From the NCBI RefSeq assembly GCF_964340395.1, contig NC_135560.1:22533675-22597674 (forward strand): a DNA stretch of 64,000 bases. Reading direction: 5' to 3'. Shown piece after piece: positions 62,724 through 64,000 of the stretch. Below the pieces are notes generated by a model. That model was not told the DNA's origin and did no database searches. It worked only from the letters and a program-made list of their open reading frames with translations. Both the position numbers and the translations under genes were made by a program. The stretch comes from Glandiceps talaboti (taxonomy: Eukaryota > Hemichordata > Enteropneusta > Spengelidae). Within the stretch, counting starts at the first letter, position 1. Every line of letters starts with the position of its first letter.

Positions 62724-64000
62724 GTACACAAATATTCATGAGTTCCCAGACATTGCATGTATATTGTAAATTTCTGTTCATATAATTTCATGTTGTGTTG
62801 TTTGTATCTCTCACAGTACCCCTCTTTCTGTCAACCCTGATAATGGTAAAAGGTATAATTTATAGAGAAAAGATGTTATTTGCTATCATATTTAATACCA
62901 ACATTGATGCTTTTGGAACTGTCACTTGTGTGGGCACTCAATTCACTATTAATTGTTGAAGACATGATATATGTAATCAGTGATGTTATATAACGCTGAT
63001 ATAGAAACGAACACTTTAGTTGCCAAAGCACAACGCTAGCTGTCGGTTACAAACTATAGACTGCAATTAATAAAAGTTATATACAATATACTAAGCAATG
63101 CTTCTTGCATATAAAAGGTGGCCACCATCTGCATATTGGATTTTAATGCCATATCTTCTTACGATAAGCAGGCCTAATATATAAATACATCCGGACACGT
63201 AATTATACAGTTTTCTTAATATCGACTGGAATTTATACTTTATTTATTGTTATACATATACGACTTCTACAACCAACCCAATACAGTCAAAATCCCAATC
63301 AACAAATTCAGTAATAAACTCCGAACCAGTCAATGTACTTTTTTTGGCATCTCTTTGAAATAATTAATTTTGATTTTGATTTTCTCAATGACAATGGACA
63401 GATTGAGGATAAATAAAGGGTTTAGCCTCCAATAATTATCAGAATTATTAGAAATAAATACACCACTATTACACTCGATTACTTCTTTCTATACATTTCG
63501 GCACCGACTACCTTCTAGCCTGACATGTATATAATTAACTTTATAAAATATGAGAACCAATTTCCACACATGTCTTTGATCCGATAGCAATAAATCTGCA
63601 CTCAGTTTTTTTTAACGGGCATATAAGGTATAGTTCTGTAAGCAAACTGCACTCTCAAAATGTCTGCAGAGTAGCGTACTTACTAACCAGTAAAAGTTTT
63701 TCTTTGTGTTCATTATTAACTCCAGTAATGACTAAGAAGTCAGTCAACATTCATTTGGTAAACCGCATTGCTACTGTATTACTAACATCGCAATAAAAGG
63801 AAATTAAAACGTGGTTTTTAGAACTAACAAAGCACGTAGCCTGCTGATACAACATTTTAGTATAAATAGGGGTTATGGGTGCATTTCCCGCTTAGAATTT
63901 CATTAATTTCCGTTATATTCGTTTTTCGTCTGTATGTCACCCGTCGTCGTCTACCATGTGATATGTACAGTACGCCCTCCCAATACAGAGAAAGTCAGTA
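62724..64000. other. Intron or continuation of the unidentified gene
   Basis: An acceptor-like CTCTCACAG at about 62816 is in phase with the preceding exon and is followed by PLFLSTLIM and GTAAAAG at 62849, a possible 32-base exon, but it is too short to support from sequence alone. The rest shows nothing recognisable apart from AT-rich sequence. Confidence 0.35.

Overview
This window reads as nuclear DNA of an animal, most likely a marine invertebrate bilaterian. It is AT-rich. Its genes are split into many short exons with GT-AG introns of a few hundred bases to 3 kb. It carries tRNA-derived SINEs, many small hairpin (MITE-like) elements, minisatellites and very long microsatellites. The two large proteins are collinear with their human counterparts over nearly their full length, which suits a slowly evolving invertebrate such as a hemichordate or amphioxus. 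A lophotrochozoan cannot be excluded, and I do not name a species. There is no prokaryotic operon structure and I saw no retroviral or capsid-bearing element.

Layout. (1) 1-2577: region downstream of INTS3, probably its 3' UTR, with a minisatellite. A possible poly(A) signal of an off-window plus-strand gene lies near 540. (2) 2578-26458, minus strand: INTS3 (Integrator complex subunit 3 / SOSS subunit A). I could trace 32 coding exons giving one 1,045-residue reading frame. (3) 26459-26863: a compact head-to-head promoter region. (4) 26864-40523, plus strand: ALDH7A1 (antiquitin, alpha-aminoadipic semialdehyde dehydrogenase), 17 coding exons and 538 residues, all catalytic residues present. 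(5) 40.8-46.3 kb: gene-poor, dominated by a 53-bp satellite array at 42.39-44.16 kb. (6) 46603-47781, minus strand: an intronless class A GPCR of 392 residues with unusual TM5 and TM6 motifs. (7) 47.8-54.3 kb: no recognisable gene; two very long tetranucleotide microsatellites. (8) 54287 to beyond the right edge, plus strand: the 5' part of an unidentified gene, apparently with two alternative first coding exons that join the same downstream exons.

The most notable signal is a repeated pattern. At three internal exons in two adjacent genes (INTS3 exon 21, ALDH7A1 exons 5 and 12) the end of the exon together with its 5' splice site has been tandemly copied into the following intron. At ALDH7A1 exon 12 this makes an array of 24 near-identical splice donors. 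Other items are a mosaic tetranucleotide tract in which each block differs from the next by one base, several previously unnamed (to me) dispersed repeat and hairpin families with more than one copy in the window, and a nested foldback element in an INTS3 intron.
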